From Symbiodinium kawagutii (Eukaryota > Sar > Dinophyceae > Suessiales > Symbiodiniaceae): a stretch of 64,000 nt of DNA. Location: positions 24,018 through 88,017 of the forward strand of contig VSDK01012816.1 of the NCBI GenBank assembly GCA_009767595.1, given 5' to 3'. Below are positions 23,304 through 33,925 of this stretch, piece by piece (position 1 is the stretch's first letter; every line of letters starts with the position of its first letter). The notes under the pieces were generated by a model that saw only the letters and a list, made by a program, of their open reading frames with translations, made no database searches and was not told where the DNA came from. A program made the position numbers and the translations under genes.

Positions 23304-24404
23304 TAATTTTTTTTGCATAGCTTGGTTGTTGCTCATCCTCTAGTCTTCGGTTATGTAATGTTATGCGTGTACAGCTGGCAGCAGGATCAGCATCAACCAA
23401 CCCTTGTTCATGGCCCATGGCTGGGCTGATTCGTGATTCCTCGCCCCGCCTTCGATGCCATTGTGCTCCGGATGCCAGCACAAGACAGCATGGTGATCTG
23501 AGATAGCGGGTGCCCCCAACATCCCCCAGCCATATCCTAGTCATTTTCAACGGGAATGAACCAGTTTTTGCTCCCAAATCATCCATGGCTATCCCCATAA
23601 CTGTCATTCTTATCGTTTTTTTGTGGGTGGGGCAAACCTTAGCCGAGGCCCCGCAAGCAACATTCGTTTGCACTACCTGTCGTTGGAGATCCATCACCCA
23701 TGGGTTCACCTGGTGCCTTGAAAGGCCACTGTGCTGCCACCCATTTGCTCATAGCGGCCACTTGTTGACCGAGATTGGGCAACAGCGACATCTCTTGACA
23801 TATGCTGATCCATTACTTTGAAGCAAACATTACTCTGAAACATACGAGGTTCACATAGGTTCACTAGCTGCGAGTAATTATATAGTGATTTACAAAAAGA
23901 CAACTGCTCATGATACCGGTTGAACTGTACTTTCGAGATTTGCCAAAACAATGCCATCACTTTTCAATCATGACCACAGAATGTTTTTCGAGAGAATTCA
24001 ATTTGATTAGACAGGTTTCAGCTCATGGCTATACCAGCCAACCAACCAACCACCAACCGATCAGCCAACCAACCAAATAACCAGCCAGCCAACACACCAA
24101 CCAGCTGCAACGCATGTGTGCAGCTACTGCAGCTGTGCCATGACTGGTGACGATGCCTTAGCTTTGGACAACTGGCGTTTGGCAGCAGAGCAAGGTGCTT
24201 AGCATCAGCGGCAGAATTGGTGGGTTAAACTTCTGTGTTGAGTTGAGTTGGTTGGAGGGTTGTTTCTATGGCCAGTCATGGCCAGCCTGTGCCCCACCGT
24301 AGATTGATCAATGTGAAGATGGCCGACCAATGATAGGAACAGAATGGAACAGGTAGAGTAGGTTAGCACTCCGCGAGCTGTCACCGACAACTGTAGCCAG
24401 CAAA
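23304..24404. other. No supportable gene
   Basis: Open frames here are short and lack clear exon features. 24030-24110 is a run of CCAACCAACCAG-type words, a degenerate short tandem repeat. Confidence 0.4.
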
Positions 24405-24779
24405 TTGGCAACAGCAATTGACAACAATGATTGGGGCATAGCCAAAGACCAATCGCCAACAAATTCGTATTGGGAATGCTTTCTAGGCTTTGGTCCAAAG
24501 CAGGGGGACACAACCAGCCAAGAATTCTCGCGTGGCAGCCTCGAGTATGCAGAGGAGAACATCACCAGAGATGAGTTTGCTAAGCTAGCTAGCCATCATG
24601 CAGCCTCAGCCATCAACATATCACCAACCACGAGGATTGCCAAATTTAGCAGCCGGCAACTTACATTAATTGCTTTTTGGTGCTTTTGGCAGCGTTGCAT
24701 TTTTTTTTGTGCTGCACACCCGCATGGGTGCGTGATGATAGGTGGCTCAGCCACAAGCTTGAAGGGTGAGAGAATATGA
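24405..24779 (+). CDS. Uncertain ORF without ATG at its start
   Basis: A 124-codon frame opens without an ATG. It contains SRGSLEYAEENITRDEFAKL and a hydrophobic span (LIAFWCFWQRCIFFCAA). It could be an exon or chance; there are no convincing splice signals. Confidence 0.2.
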   Translation: MATAIDNNDWGIAKDQSPTNSYWECFLGFGPKQGDTTSQEFSRGSLEYAEENITRDEFAKLASHHAASAINISPTTRIAKFSSRQLTLIAFWCFWQRCIFFCAAHPHGCVMIGGSATSLKGERI

Positions 24780-25328
24780 AACCTTGCCAGGTCCACTACT
24801 AAAGATCCGCTCGCGTGGCTCATGTTTTGCACTTGTTGGAGGGTTCATAAATGATCTCTCAGCACAGTGTTGGGTGAGGTGTACTGTTGGGTAGGTGTTC
24901 GCCCTCAGACGCCAACATCTTACTTGAGCACCAAAAACTCTGGCATTGTTGGCATTGGCAACTTAGGACCACCCGATAGATCAATCAAACCATCCATTTT
25001 AGTTTATTAATCGGTATGAATTCACCACCATTATTGTAGAAATGGCTTGGTTGATTGACAAAGATCCCATAATTGATCCATTTTCAGGGACATGAGCCAT
25101 TTTGAATTCGATGGAACATTTCCCACGGAAAAAAACATAAGAAATCCGATCAGATCCGCTGAGCCCTTTCTTGAAACTCCGACCCCAATGGACACTCGTC
25201 CATAACCAAGGCTCTTCAGCAAGGAGATTGCACAGTGCCGAGATGGCTTGGACAAGCCAGGTGGGCCGGTGATGGCCAGTGCCTATTGGTGAAACATTCG
25301 TTGCCAGTGGCTGACCATCAGTATGCCA

Positions 25329-25444
25329 TATGGTGGTTTCTCAAAATGGGGGACCCCAAAAATGGGTGGTTTATTTCTAAAATAAGGATTGGTAGAAAAG
25401 GGTGATTTTGGGGCCAAACCCTTTTTTTGAGAAACCGTCATAGC
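25329..25444. mobile_element. MITE copy with terminal inverted repeats
   Basis: Left end TATGGTGGTTTCTCAAAA and right end (reversed) TATGACGGTTTCTCAAAA match at 16 of 18 bases. Inside, GGGGACCCCAAAAATGG faces TTTTGGGGCC. The element is about 115 bp, has no coding capacity, and belongs to a family with copies at 35.1, 48.0, 49.3 and 51.1 kb. Confidence 0.75.
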
Positions 25445-25608
25445 GACACTGGTGTCGCCATCAGCACTGTAATGTCGTTGGTTTTTTCAACCAACTGCTA
25501 CAGCTCATCAGTGGCTCCCCCGCCCCCGTCATAGCGACACTGGTGTCGCCATCAGCACTGTAATGTCGTTGGTTTTTTCAACCAACTGCTACAGCTCATC
25601 AGTGGCTC
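25435..25608. repeat. 91-bp perfect tandem duplication
   Basis: Two copies (25435-25517 and 25526-25608) are identical over 83 bp, with a short spacer of C and G. Each copy contains two hairpins: CGACACTGGTGTCG and GTTGGTT...AACCAAC. It abuts the right end of the MITE. Confidence 0.9.
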
Positions 25609-25824
25609 GCGAGCCGAACATGCGGAACTGCATAGCCAGTTGGCTTCAGCATGGACAGAGGGGGGCTATGTGCTTCGCTTCCAGGTTAGGCCGGGCATAT
25701 CTGCGCTCATTAGCCAAACAGTTCAACCAAACACCAATGCGCAACTGATCTTCCAAGCACTCATGGAATTTCATCAGTCCTGAAAACCTGGGTTTGCCAC
25801 CATCCGGCCTCGTGGGCTCGAAAC

Positions 25825-25923
25825 ATGAGCAATGGCAAAGTGCTGCTGTCCATCCGAAAGATCACGGGGGAGGTCTGTGAGGTGAGAGTGGACCCGGAGG
25901 ACTTGGTGGGGACCTGGTCAAAG
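25825..25923 (+). CDS. Putative first exon, hypothetical protein
   Basis: Starts at an ATG and ends TCAAAG before GTGGGT, giving exactly 33 codons. It reads MSNGKVLLSIRKITGEV and VRVDPEDLVGTWSK. The beta-strand-like opening resembles the start of a ubiquitin-like fold, often seen as a first exon in dinoflagellate proteins; this is inference only. Downstream exons were not identified. Confidence 0.45.
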
Positions 25924-27235
25924 GTGGGTTATTGGCATGGTGTTGGCTAATCTGGCTATTTCCCTAGTATAACCAAACAGTCAGTTGACTATATAGCGTA
26001 TATAGTATTTTTTTATGGGGATGGTTCAACCACCAGCCCGCTAGTGGTTTGCAATCAACAATGGCAATGAACAATCATCTCTTAAGAGCTAGTGACAATC
26101 ATCGACAATACCATGAGCAGTCACCAGCAAACATGAACATCCATCAGCAATCACAACAATCATGAAGAACCATCGGCAATGATTAACAACCATCGATGAT
26201 ATTCAATAATCATCAGCAACCATGAGCAGCCCACAAACATTGGACGCCAAGAGGATAGAGCAATGGACACTCAACGGGAACCTAAAATTTGATTACTCAT
26301 CAGCTGAAACCAGACCATTGCGTGTCCGCAGAACTCCTTCAGCTTTCAGCCAGCTGAAGACCCAAGTGTTTGGATTTACGTTCATTGTGACCCACAATTT
26401 TCTGTCCACACACCGCGGCGCGAAGCAGACTGAGTGAGAGAAAGTTCAAGACCTTAAATCATGTAGTTGCTTTGGAAGACTTCTTCTTTCTTCCCAGCTA
26501 TTCCCTATTTCTACGTCATACCATATCTTGTGATATCTTGGGTTAAAGATTTTTGTTTCTATACAGTACGTGGTTATCATAGTTCATGGCCTGGGAGTAA
26601 GTTATAGCATGTACCAAATCATCCAAATCCATCAATTACCAGATAATATGCATTATCATTCCTGATCCTAACTGCCAGAAAGAATCCAATCCTATCCTAT
26701 TCTATCCTAGCCTCTTCCATCCTATCCTACCCAGCGGTATTTTCTAGAGTGATGGGCGATAGAATAACATTGAATGACCGGCAATAAAGTAGTACAACGA
26801 GCAATAAGCCACAGTGCTGTTGATATTGTCAATATGTATCTGTCAATGGACAAGCAAAAGTGCTCGAGTTGACACTCAGTTCTTGAATTTACTATCGAGC
26901 ATCATCCGTCCCAGATGGTGCAGGATTTGGTCCATCAAAATTGTCTCAGATTTGACCTTGAAACCAATGACACTGGTTCATTTAAGCATTCTTCGCAATT
27001 GATCGGGTGCGTGCCAGGACAAAGTCCGTGTTGTGAAACGGGCAATTGCCAATGAATTGCAGGTCCATGCCATGTGCCAAGAGCTTCTTGGCGCTGTGTC
27101 ACAGGCGCTCGTAGGGACTCGTAGGGTATCCGGCTCGGTTTCTTCACAAAAGCAATCAGAATCAAGTGCAATTGGCGATCGCTGACCAAATTGACTACAA
27201 CTCCGGTGATTTCTAGCGTGTTTCCGTCTCAAACA
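25924..27235. other. No firm gene
   Basis: 26040-26230 is dense in ACCATC/AATCATC words. A - strand frame at 26935-27189 is weakly protein-like and may belong to the decayed segment that follows. Confidence 0.35.
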
Positions 27236-27660
27236 TCATTTTTGCCAGGGTTGGTGTCTCATCTCCAATGGTGATCCTTTCATTGGACTCGTCATCTCAT
27301 TCCCCAGTTCGATGTTCTTCGCTTGCTGCCAAGGCTTTGGTTGAACGATGCTAGCGAGGTTGTCGCAAAGAATTGTGTGCCTCATATGGTGAAGCAACTG
27401 GCTGACCTGACCATGGGCGTGGGCTACACGATTGAGTTGACGGAAGTCCTTGCTTTCCAACGTCTGCAACACAACTGCATAAAGCTGCCGCAAACATTCA
27501 GTTTGTTCAGCCGCGGTCAATAGCGTTCTGGAGGTTCTTGAAATACTCGTCCAGATGCACATTGCCAGATACTCCCACATTAATTATTTGAACATTGTCA
27601 CTTCTCTTGGTTCTGGTTTCGGGACGAATGTTGGTTCATGCTCTTGTTGCACCTGGTCTC
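27236..27660 (-). pseudogene. Decayed coding segment with frameshifts
   Basis: Three successive - strand pieces read like protein but in different frames: QEHEPTFVPKPEPREV (near 27640), VSGNVHLDEYFKNLQNAIDR (near 27540) and ECLRQLYAVVLQTLESKDF followed by QLNRVAHAHGQVSQLLHHMR (27300-27520). No intron signals explain the changes, so frameshift decay of a gene or retroelement is likely. The family is not recognised. It lies about 150 bp from the telomere-like array. Confidence 0.35.
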
Positions 27661-27812
27661 ACCAGATGTTCGTAGCTGGATGGGCCTGTCCTAACATTAC
27701 GGCAAGACTCCATGGTTTGCCCGGATGCACAAGACCTGCCCAGAAGTTAGTCTTGTCAACTGTTCAAAAAACCCTGCGCTGGCCCATTGTTTTGAAACTC
27801 TGAGAATCAAGA

Positions 27813-27918
27813 AGCCCTAAACCCTAAACCCTAAAACGCAAAACCCTAAACCCTAAAACCCTAAAACCCTCAACCCCAAAACCTAAACCCTAAAACCCTA
27901 AAAGCCTAAACCCTAAAT
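27813..27918. repeat. Interstitial telomere-like repeat (CCCTAAA)n
   Basis: About 14 units of CCCTAAA or CCCTAAAA with a few variants. CCCTAAA is the complement of TTTAGGG, the plant-type telomere repeat also found in dinoflagellates. Its place inside the sequence suggests an old chromosome-end join or break repair. Confidence 0.9.
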
Positions 27919-28257
27919 CACTGCGTATTGCCAGTGTTTCTCACTGGTTCTTCGAGCAATGTTCAATTGATAGGAACAGCCGTGGTTTGCCCGGTCTGCG
28001 CGTAACATTAGCCAGCCACGCTTCCCAACTCGCCTCACCATGGCTGCTGGCTTTCGTTCCACCATGTGTTACACGTCTCAGGTATGATGAGATCATTGAT
28101 GCCCTTTCTGCTGCCACTACTGTATTTAGTGTGCCCGCATCCCCCTTTGAGCAACAGCGGTAGGTATGCGTGTTAGGGCAAGGCCAACGAGAAGCCCTAG
28201 CAAAAAAAACAGCCAGATCTGACTGGATCCACAGCACTATTCATCACTATTCACCAG

Positions 28258-28524
28258 ATGTATTTTTGGATCATGTTGGATCTTCATCAAAATGTTCCAT
28301 TCAGCATCCCTCAGCATGGCGTTGTTCGACGTTGCGAGTCGAAGCCTTCCGTTCCTCACTGGGGCGGTGGGTGGCTGAGGCCCCCGGGCGTCGAAGAGTG
28401 CATGGCGGTGGTGCTGCATTTGCTGTGCGCCAGTTCCAGGATCCAGATCGACTCCAAGGACTTGGAGAGGGCCTGGGGTGGGTTCGACGCCAGGTTGGTA
28501 AAGGTTCAAGTTGAACATGGTTGA
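28258..28524 (+). CDS. Uncertain exon-like segment
   Basis: The later part reads EECMAVVLHLLCASSRIQ then DSKDLERAWGGFDARL before GTTGG. An overlapping + frame is also GC-rich and open, so the call is weak. The - strand segment 28650-28800 is a further unresolved candidate. Confidence 0.25.
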   Translation: MYFWIMLDLHQNVPFSIPQHGVVRRCESKPSVPHWGGGWLRPPGVEECMAVVLHLLCASSRIQIDSKDLERAWGGFDARLVKVQVEHG

Positions 28525-28977
28525 TGAATGATGATCAATGAGAATGATAGATTAATGAATGATAATGAATGATGATCAGAGATTGGTGATAGTATATATG
28601 ATGGTATTGAAGGATGCTTGAGGTGGTTCGGCCACGGTGGGATGACATGATTGGAAGCTCAAACGACATGTTGATGAGATGAAGCCGGGTGATCCCCCGG
28701 GTGGCCCGCGTTCTCCTTCGCCCCCCAGGACGGACTGCCAGACGGCAAAGATGGCAGGTGGAACCAGTGCCGCTCGGAGGGGATCCGCTGGTTGTATTGG
28801 TCAGGCCTTCCTGAGGCAATAGCGATGGTGGATGGTCACTGATTGGTGGTGCCATGTGGCCATGTTTAGGGATGCTTGGGTTGTAAACAACAATGCTAGG
28901 GGGCGCAAAGCATGAAACGAAAGATGAGAACATCAAGAGTGCGTGATGATCAAAAGCTTGACTTTTGAGGCCGAAGA

Positions 28978-29733
28978 ATGCTTCAAGATTTTAACTTCAG
29001 CGAAGCGGTCCGGAACTTCTCGGATGACATTTGCAACGGGAGGTTGACAGAAGTTCAGGCAGGACGATCGTACGCGCTTTCAGCGGAATGAGCAGATTCA
29101 GAGACAAAGGGGAGGTTGGTTGATCAAATATTTTTCAGAGGGGTTGAAATGCCACCAGGAGAGAACTGCATGCTTTGTTCGTCAATTTGACATGCTGTTG
29201 TGTGTTTACACCACCTCACTGCAGTGAGGAGGTGTAAAGATCACGGGTTTCTGTTGGGTGCAACTGACGAATGCAAATGAACCATCATGAACCGCGGAAT
29301 GGTCCTGTGTTGGTTCGACCCCAATGCAGGATATGCAGGTGTAGGTGAGGTTCCTACCATGATCTGGGAATCATGGTGGGATTGTTTGTAGACCCGTGAT
29401 GTCGAACTTTTGTGGATTTGGAAACTGCTTCCCATAGTAAGAATCCGTATAGTAATCAGAGGTAATAACTCCCTTCTGATGAGGAAGATGTGCTTAAGAC
29501 CGACTATTGACTTGGAAGATCATTGACTTGGCACCGTGGATTTTCCCTCGATGGAATCTATAGGGAACCAAATGAAAACCATTGGAATCCCATGATCTTT
29601 CTGCGTGGAAGCCCAGGTCGCTGCAGCACAAGGTTTGATCGATGGGATGGCCGGCAACTTTTCAGATCACTTCTTCCGCCGGACCAGCGTCTTTGGGCGG
29701 CAGTGGGTGTTGTGGGATGAATTCTCAGCTTGA
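28978..29733 (+). CDS. Hypothetical two-exon gene
   Basis: Exon 1 starts at ATG 28978 and reads MLQDFNFSEAVRNFSDDICN; a GC donor fits after CAG at 29058 (GCAGGA). Exon 2 (29617-29733) follows CCCAG, enters in phase 0, and reads VAAAQGLIDGMAGNFSDHFF then SVFGRQWVLWDEF before TGA. Joined product is about 65 aa. Exon 1 could instead end at its own TGA (29089). No family is recognised. Confidence 0.4.
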
Positions 29734-30288
29734 GAAGTCTCAGCTTAGCCAACGACGGGGAAGCATGCAAACGCAACGGCGGATCTGTTCAACATGCAAG
29801 CGTTCTTGGGATCCGGCGCATTTCATGCTCATTTTTTCGTAATTTCCCCTTGGGCACACATGTAAAGCTCACGGATTTAGGATTCCGAAGTTTGACATGA
29901 CAAGATCCAGCAAGGCCTTCTGCAGTCTTCTTTGCAACTGGGCGTTGGCTTCGTTGAAGCTCTACCAAGTACTGCATTGGACAGGCGGAGCCATGCATTT
30001 GGATGACGGCTTTCCACTCAGCGTTTATTCTTCTGGCATCTTGGACTCTTCAGCATCAACCTCTATCAACTTGCAGCTGATCTTTCTTTTTTCCATCTTT
30101 GCCATGCATCTTTCGTGGAATGCGGGATGGCCAATGATGAACGGTGATCATCAGGGAAATTCTAGACTCGTCCTGGGCAGAGGTGCATGATACTTGCCAT
30201 AGAGCTTGCCACATCACAACCATCCAAAGCCTCTCTAAATTGAACTGATCCCTGTTTGTGCATGCAAATGATCTGAGGGGAGGACACT

Positions 30289-32796
30289 TTGGAGCTGGCG
30301 CTCATCGTTGAAGTGGAAAGGGTCTTCGCGGCACTCGAGCAGCCAGGAGATGAGGATCTGGAGGCGTTCAAGGCGATCGCAACCGTGGGAAGCAAATTCC
30401 CTGAGCGAACTTTGAAATCCTTAGCTGGGAGCCTGGTCCGTAGAAAATGGAGCGGGCACGCGTTGGAGGCGATCAAAAGTGTTTGGTCACCGGAGGATGA
30501 GATTGCCGCCAAGCTGGACGCTGAGATCCCCTGCTTCTTTCGTGAGGGCTCCATCCGTAGACAGGATCCACTGGAGGCCCTGGAGTATCTGGGGCCTGGA
30601 CATCCAAGACTTTTGGCGCGGGCAGCCACTGGGTTGCTTGCTGGTGGCGTTGGACAAATCGAAGATCGGGAGTTCTGTTTGCAGATGTTCCTCCGGCTGC
30701 AGGGAGAGTTAGATCCCAAAGTGGTGGTGGAAGCGTTAGGCAAGGCGCTCTTTCATCCAGCTATGTCCAGGCAGTCAGTCCACGAAGCCCCCCTGAGGGA
30801 CAATCTGAAGTTTCTATTCCAAGCCTTGGAGGCTGCAGCTGAAAGGGATTACACCTCTGCTGTGCATAGTATTGTGGAGCATTTGAAGCCGTCAGAGGAT
30901 GCTTGGGTCCGAGCAGTTGCTGCTTGTGCTGCCCAGCACTTTGTAGCAAAAGAAGATGAGAGAGTAGTAGAAGCATTTCAGAACAGTTTCGATGAAAGGC
31001 TGACAGGGAATCTTGGCACAAAATGACATTCTTTTTGTAGTCCTATTTAAGATTTAAAATGTATTTTTCAAGAATGTAGATTGTTGCGAGCAATCATGCC
31101 TAATTTTCAGGGTCAGCAGTGTCCAGCAATCACACTTCTGAGGATGTATCTTCAAAGAGTGGCCCTATCCTTTCGCGAAATCTCCAGCTCTGCCAACCCT
31201 TTCATTTCGCCTCTCTGCGCCGAGCTCGTGGCGGGCAGAAACGCTCCTGAAGTGCTTGCGACGATCAAGGCCATCAATCCCGTGGATAACGAGACTGCAC
31301 TGATGGCGCTCATGTCCCACTTGGGCCGTTGCTGCGGCACCGTTGAAGACCTCTTGAACGCGGTGGCCCTCATTGACCAGGTGAGAACATACCAACATAT
31401 TTGTTGCGTGTGTCATCGCCTGGGGACCGAGGGGCAGGTTCATCTTGGGTGGCATTTTCTGGCATTTGTACAGATTGTACAGGGAGAGTTGTTATTTGTG
31501 AAAGAGGAATGTTGGGAATGTTTGCCCGACAGGCATGGTTTTTGCATGTGATGACATCTCAGAAGATCTCTAAGTGAATGTCATTTCATGATGAGACTGA
31601 GAGTAGTGGTGATGTCGTATAGCCCAACCCCTATCAAACATAAAACCTCTTTTTCCGAGAGCCATCAGCTTTGTGGGCGCACCATGTGCCAAGCCACCTG
31701 AGAAACGCAACGATGTTCACCAGGTGGCCCAGTCCGATCGCTCGTACGTTTCGCAAGCCAATGCGTTGCTAATGGAAGCCTTAGCGTCGATGCTCACGCG
31801 GTCACCTGACAAGAAAGTGGCCTCTGTTCTTATGGAGGCTGCTGAAGCGCATGGTGGTGCCAGCGATGCTGTTCTGTTAAAGCTCGCTGATGCATTCACC
31901 AGTTGTTGTGAACCACTTAGAGCCCTGGGTTGCAGTTAGAGTACTGGAAGATCCACATTAGCAAAAGCATCACCCCCCAACCTGGCCATGAAGCCCTAGG
32001 ATGATCAAATATGAGATCAAGTATATGAGGGGGTTAGTGGATTTCTCATTGTATGTTTTCCATCGCTTTCAAGTGGACCTAGTGGCTAGACGTGCGCTGT
32101 GTCTTGCTTTCCAGTTCTGCCTTTTAAGGAAATTGTTGCGAGGAGACAATGCTGAATGTCAAGAAATCAAATGCTGCTAGCAACCTTCTCCAAGAAAAAC
32201 TCTTAAGTGTGATTCATGAGCGGTTCAGCGTTCAGTCCTGTTGTACAGCGATCCACGCGCTGCAGTCGATGGCATCCCCAGAGCAAATGACCAAATTTGT
32301 AACGCCGCGGTTCTTGGAATTGCTGGCAGTTGAAAAGGATTGCACCCTGAAATGTGCCCTACTGGAAGCCTTGCAGCGAGAAAAACCACTACCAACCGAG
32401 ATTTCACAGATTGGACAGCGACTGCTGTGCGATCCTGTGGAGACTGTCCGTTTGTACTCTCTCCGTTTGTTTCGAAACGAGACTGTGGATGTGAAGATGT
32501 TACTTCAATGTATCCAAGATCCATCGTTTTCGGTGTGTCATCTTGCCTTCGAGATGCTGAACTCCTTGCCGTCTGAGCAGATCGATACTGCAGAGATCGC
32601 CACCGTGGTCACCCACGTGTTGCGGTACCATCGCGACGCGCAGATCCGCAGCAGTTGCATCGAAGTGCTGAGCAAAATGACTCGCCACCGCAACGTGGCG
32701 GTCCAGGCGCTGTCGCGCGAGGGGCCATGGCCAGAACTGGAACTGGACATTCGCAAGAAGAGACAAGATGCCATTGCGAAGCTGGAGGTAGAATGA
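30289..32796 (+). CDS. HEAT/armadillo-like helical repeat protein (multi-exon)
   Basis: Four exon blocks on one strand encode alpha-helical repeats: about 30289 to ~31000 (5' limit uncertain; PLEALEYLGPGHPRLLARAA), 31111-31380 (after TTTTCAG; ends GACCAG before GTGAGA), 31724-31909 (after TTCACCAG) and 32143-32796 (TAG/TGA region; ends KLEVE stop). Exons 2 and 3 join in phase 0 with GT-AG. Exon 3 to 4 fits a GA-AG intron in phase 0. Paired helices about 35-40 residues apart (e.g. PVETVRLYSLRLFRNETVDV, DPSFSVCHLAFEMLNSL) are typical of HEAT folds, which act as protein scaffolds. No specific orthologue is recognised, and the true start may lie further upstream. Confidence 0.65.
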
Positions 32797-32833
32797 GTGC
32801 CCAAACGTTTGTACAAACTATGATGCCCTTAGA

Positions 32834-33172
32834 ATGCTCCAAATAGAGATAGCAAATTCGGATTGCACGTTTATTCTCATGCCATCTCCTTGCTACCTCA
32901 ATTCTGAAGAGCACCAAAGCCAAGGTGCTATGAGCGCAGTGATTTATCTCGGTTCGACACATTTCGACGCTGGTAACTTGCATTGCCTGGTGCATTTTGT
33001 AATTTCTTTGGAGGTCATTCAGTTATTCCGACGTGAACGTGCCCCTACATATGAGACCGCACTTTCATTGTTCCTCCAGCACTGGTTCATAGATGTTCAA
33101 AATAATTTGGATGAGTTATTGAAGCTGGTTCGACCTTTTGCTCACAAACAAGGTGAAGATAGGCAGCAATAG
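32834..33172 (+). CDS. Possible small ORF downstream of the HEAT-like gene
   Basis: An ATG-initiated 112-aa frame starts 38 bp past the preceding stop. It contains TYETALSLFLQHWFIDVQNN and LDELLKLVRPFAHKQ, which look like helices. It could be 3' UTR. A second candidate lies at 33221-33427. Confidence 0.3.
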   Translation: MLQIEIANSDCTFILMPSPCYLNSEEHQSQGAMSAVIYLGSTHFDAGNLHCLVHFVISLEVIQLFRRERAPTYETALSLFLQHWFIDVQNNLDELLKLVRPFAHKQGEDRQQ

Positions 33173-33427
33173 TCATTGTCATATGATAGCAGTTAGGAGC
33201 GCAAATCAGTTGAAAGCATTTTGTTGGCCACCGCTGTGAAACAGCAACAGCTCAACAGCCTCAGCGCAGTCAAGCAATGGCTTGGGCTCCGCTGCTGGTT
33301 GGACAAAGCTTCCAACCCCAACGATTTATGTGAGACCCGGGGCTGCCATCAAAATCAGCGCAACCAAGACCATTATCATTTGACTGTTGGTTGGGATGGG
33401 GCAAGGAAGCCATGGGTATACATGTAG

Positions 33428-33925
33428 TGGTAGTCCTTGAAAACGGTAGCTAAGGAGCTACTAGGAGTGGCCGAACCACACGATGGTCATGGTTCTTGAT
33501 TTATGGTCCAGTATGGTCAAGTAGACAGGTAGTAGGCTTTTGCAAAGAGAATAGTGGCCGGCAACAAAAACGGTCAAGACTACTGATGGCCATGAAGAAT
33601 TCTTAAGATGTATCCATTGTCGTTGCTAGGTATTCACATGACTCGCTGCTGTAAACCCGAACAGATATAGGTGTCCATTATTTCATGGCCAAAAAGAATC
33701 CAAAGCATAATCTCTCATAGCAACCTATTCAAAAAAAAGTGAAAAGCCAACAATGATAACTATTTTCCAAATCCCTGATATCAAAATCAGTCACCATTAG
33801 TAGGTATCACTAAACGACCTTGATAGCTGCCGGTTAGCCAGCATTTGTGGGCGTTGGTAGGCCATGGGCTTGATGTGGCAGCATTCTCTTCCAAGCTTTC
33901 CGGCCGGAGCATTGCGCTCACTGAG
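33428..33925. other. No supportable gene
   Basis: AT-rich, with degenerate ATGGTC/ATGGCC words. No exon is seen. Confidence 0.4.
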
